Shown here one piece after another: positions 14,172 to 15,751 of a stretch of 15,751 nt of DNA; position 1 is the stretch's first letter; each line of letters opens with the position of its first letter. The notes under the pieces are model-generated. The model had not been told where the DNA came from. It ran no database searches and was given only the letters and a program-made list of their open reading frames with translations. This DNA is from an uncultured Eubacteriales bacterium (GTDB lineage: Bacteria > Bacillota_A > Clostridia > Christensenellales > Aristaeellaceae). Both the position numbers and the translations under genes were made by a program. The stretch is taken from assembly GCA_902803675.1 (NCBI GenBank), contig CADCQZ010000133.1:1-15751 (forward strand), in the 5' to 3' direction.

Positions 14172-15751
14172 ATGAGTTCCACGGCCGATCATAACGACAA
14201 TAATAAGGAAGCTCCGCTCAGGCTGAACGTGCGCCTGTGGCGCAAGCTGCTCGGATACTCAAGGCCCTACTGGAAGGACCTGGCCCTGCTCTTTATCACC
14301 ATGGCCCTGGTATCCGCCATCGACGTCATCTGGCCCCTGGTCACCCGCCACGTGATCGACGAGCATATCACGCCCGGGACCACTTCGGGCCTGGGGATAG
14401 TCATCGCGGTGTATATCGTGCTGATGATCCTGCAGACAGCGCTGTGCTACGCGTTCCAGTATTTCGCCATCCACGCCGAGTACGGCATCTGCTACACGAT
14501 ACGGGACATGAGCTACAGGCACCTGCAGGCCCTCCCCTTCTCCTATTATGACAAAACCCCCGCGGGCACCATCCTGTCAAGGCTCACCAGTGACTGCGCC
14601 AGGCTCGGCGAGACCATCGGCTGGGCCCTGTGCGACATCGGGTATTCGATCACCTACATCGTCCTGGCCGGCGTGTCCATGCTCAGCCTGAGCCGGGAAC
14701 TGACGGGCCGGGTGCTGCTGGTGATCCCCGTGCTGGCCGTGCTCTCCTGGGTGTTCCAGAGAAAGATCCTGAAGGCCCAGCGCAAGGTGCGCAAGACCAA
14801 TTCCCGGATCACGGCGGCGTTCAACGAGGGGATCCTGGGAGCCGCCACCAGCAAGACCCTTCCCCGGGAGGAAGAGAACGTGCGCGCCTTCGGCGCCCTG
14901 ACCGACAGGATGCACGCCCTGAGCATGCGGTCCGCGACCCTGAGCGGGCTGTTCCTGCCCCTGGTCATCACCCTGAGCTCCGCGGCGACTTCCTATGCCC
15001 TGTGGGCCGCGGGCCTCAAGGTGTACGCCGGGATCATGACCGTGGGCACGATGCAGGTGTTCATCAGCTACACGCTCCAGTTTTTCGACCCGATCCGGGG
15101 CCTGGCCATCACTTTTTCCGATATCCTGTCCGCCCAGGCGGCGGCGGAACGGGTGGTCGAGCTGCTGGAAACGGAACCGGAGATCGCGGACAGTCCCGAG
15201 ATCCTCGCAAAATACGGCGGCGCCCTGGATCCCCACAGGGAGAACTGGCCCGAGATGAAAGGAAGGATCACCTTCGAAAAGGTCTCCTTCCATTACGGGC
15301 AGGGCAGTGACGTGCTCCGGGACTTCTCCCTGGACGTGCAGCCCGGCCAGACCATCGCCCTGGTGGGCCCCACGGGCGCCGGCAAATCCACAGTGGTCAA
15401 TCTGGCCTGCCGGTTCTATGAGCCGGTGACGGGCCGCATCCTCATCGACGGGGTGGATTACCGGGAGCGTTCCCAGCTGTGGCTGCAGAGCCATCTGGGG
15501 TACGTGCTGCAGGAGCCCCGGCTGTTCTCGGGCACCATCGCCGACAATATCCGCTACGGCCGCCTGGACGCGACGGACGAGGAGATCATCAGCGCCGCGA
15601 AAATGGTCAACGCCCACGACCTGATCATGAACAAGGAAAAAGGCTATGATACCCCGGTGGGCGAAGGCGGCGCCCTTTTGTCCACGGGCGAAAAGCAGCT
15701 GATCTCCTTCGCCAGGGCGATCCTGGCGGACCCGGTGATATTCGTGCTGGA
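14172..15751 (+). CDS. ABC exporter half-transporter, BmrD/TM288-like partner, 3' end outside the window
   Basis: The open frame runs from the ATG at 14172, with AAAGGA upstream, through 526 codons to the window edge without a stop. It has a hydrophilic N-terminus rich in Asn/Asp, six expected membrane helices, and an ATPase domain with Walker A GPTGAGKST (399-407, Lys405) and Q-loop Gln447. Its signature is the divergent LSTGEKQ (503-509) rather than LSGGQ. That pairs logically with the degenerate Walker B of the first subunit, leaving one intact site made of its own Walker A/B and the partner's LSGGQ. The window stops at the second base of the codon after VIFVL, just before the catalytic Glu that this model predicts. 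About 60-90 residues are probably missing. Confidence 0.92.
   Translation, partial: MSSTADHNDNNKEAPLRLNVRLWRKLLGYSRPYWKDLALLFITMALVSAIDVIWPLVTRHVIDEHITPGTTSGLGIVIAVYIVLMILQTALCYAFQYFAIHAEYGICYTIRDMSYRHLQALPFSYYDKTPAGTILSRLTSDCARLGETIGWALCDIGYSITYIVLAGVSMLSLSRELTGRVLLVIPVLAVLSWVFQRKILKAQRKVRKTNSRITAAFNEGILGAATSKTLPREEENVRAFGALTDRMHALSMRSATLSGLFLPLVITLSSAATSYALWAAGLKVYAGIMTVGTMQVFISYTLQFFDPIRGLAITFSDILSAQAAAERVVELLETEPEIADSPEILAKYGGALDPHRENWPEMKGRITFEKVSFHYGQGSDVLRDFSLDVQPGQTIALVGPTGAGKSTVVNLACRFYEPVTGRILIDGVDYRERSQLWLQSHLGYVLQEPRLFSGTIADNIRYGRLDATDEEIISAAKMVNAHDLIMNKEKGYDTPVGEGGALLSTGEKQLISFARAILADPVIFVL

Noticed and set aside
12848..14182. Long minus-strand frames opposite the exporter genes (also 14577-15617)
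   Set aside because: Both are antisense to clearly conserved ABC exporter subunits and show the same His/Gly/Asp-rich shadow composition, with no supporting start signals.

Overview
The window looks like chromosome from a G+C-rich member of the Bacillota, probably a Clostridia-class anaerobe. This is inferred from strong AGGAGG-type ribosome binding sites, the cell-shape gene order, and transporter types common in that class; the species cannot be named. Positions 1 to about 12,045 are read on the minus strand and the rest on the plus strand.

Region 1 (154-8669, minus) is a cell-elongation operon in transcription order maf, mreB, mreC, mreD, PBP2 (mrdA), minD, rodA. An extended -10 promoter precedes maf, genes are tightly spaced or overlap by 4 bases, and the operon ends in a strong intrinsic terminator (85-122). 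MreB filaments, the MreC/MreD scaffold, the PBP2 transpeptidase and the RodA glycosyltransferase together form the Rod complex for lateral wall synthesis. A MinD-type ATPase lies between PBP2 and RodA without MinC or MinE. Directly beyond the terminator, positions 81 to 1 on the minus strand resemble the 5' end of a group II intron, probably class C, cut off by the window edge.

Region 2 (8690-12105, minus) holds an AT-rich spacer with several palindromes, a MacB-type ABC transporter fused to its permease, and a small coupled membrane protein of unknown function. Their promoter is overlapped by a perfect inverted repeat that looks like an operator.

Region 3 (12147-15751, plus) is the most interesting part. 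A promoter is followed by a 15-codon leader peptide with a strong ribosome binding site, then a GC palindrome with a T-run (intrinsic terminator), then two half-size ABC exporter genes. The two have complementary catalytic degeneracies, as in heterodimeric multidrug exporters of the BmrCD/TM287-288 type. Leader and terminator can be folded into mutually exclusive stems, suggesting translation-dependent attenuation like that of BmrB-BmrCD. The second exporter gene runs off the right edge.
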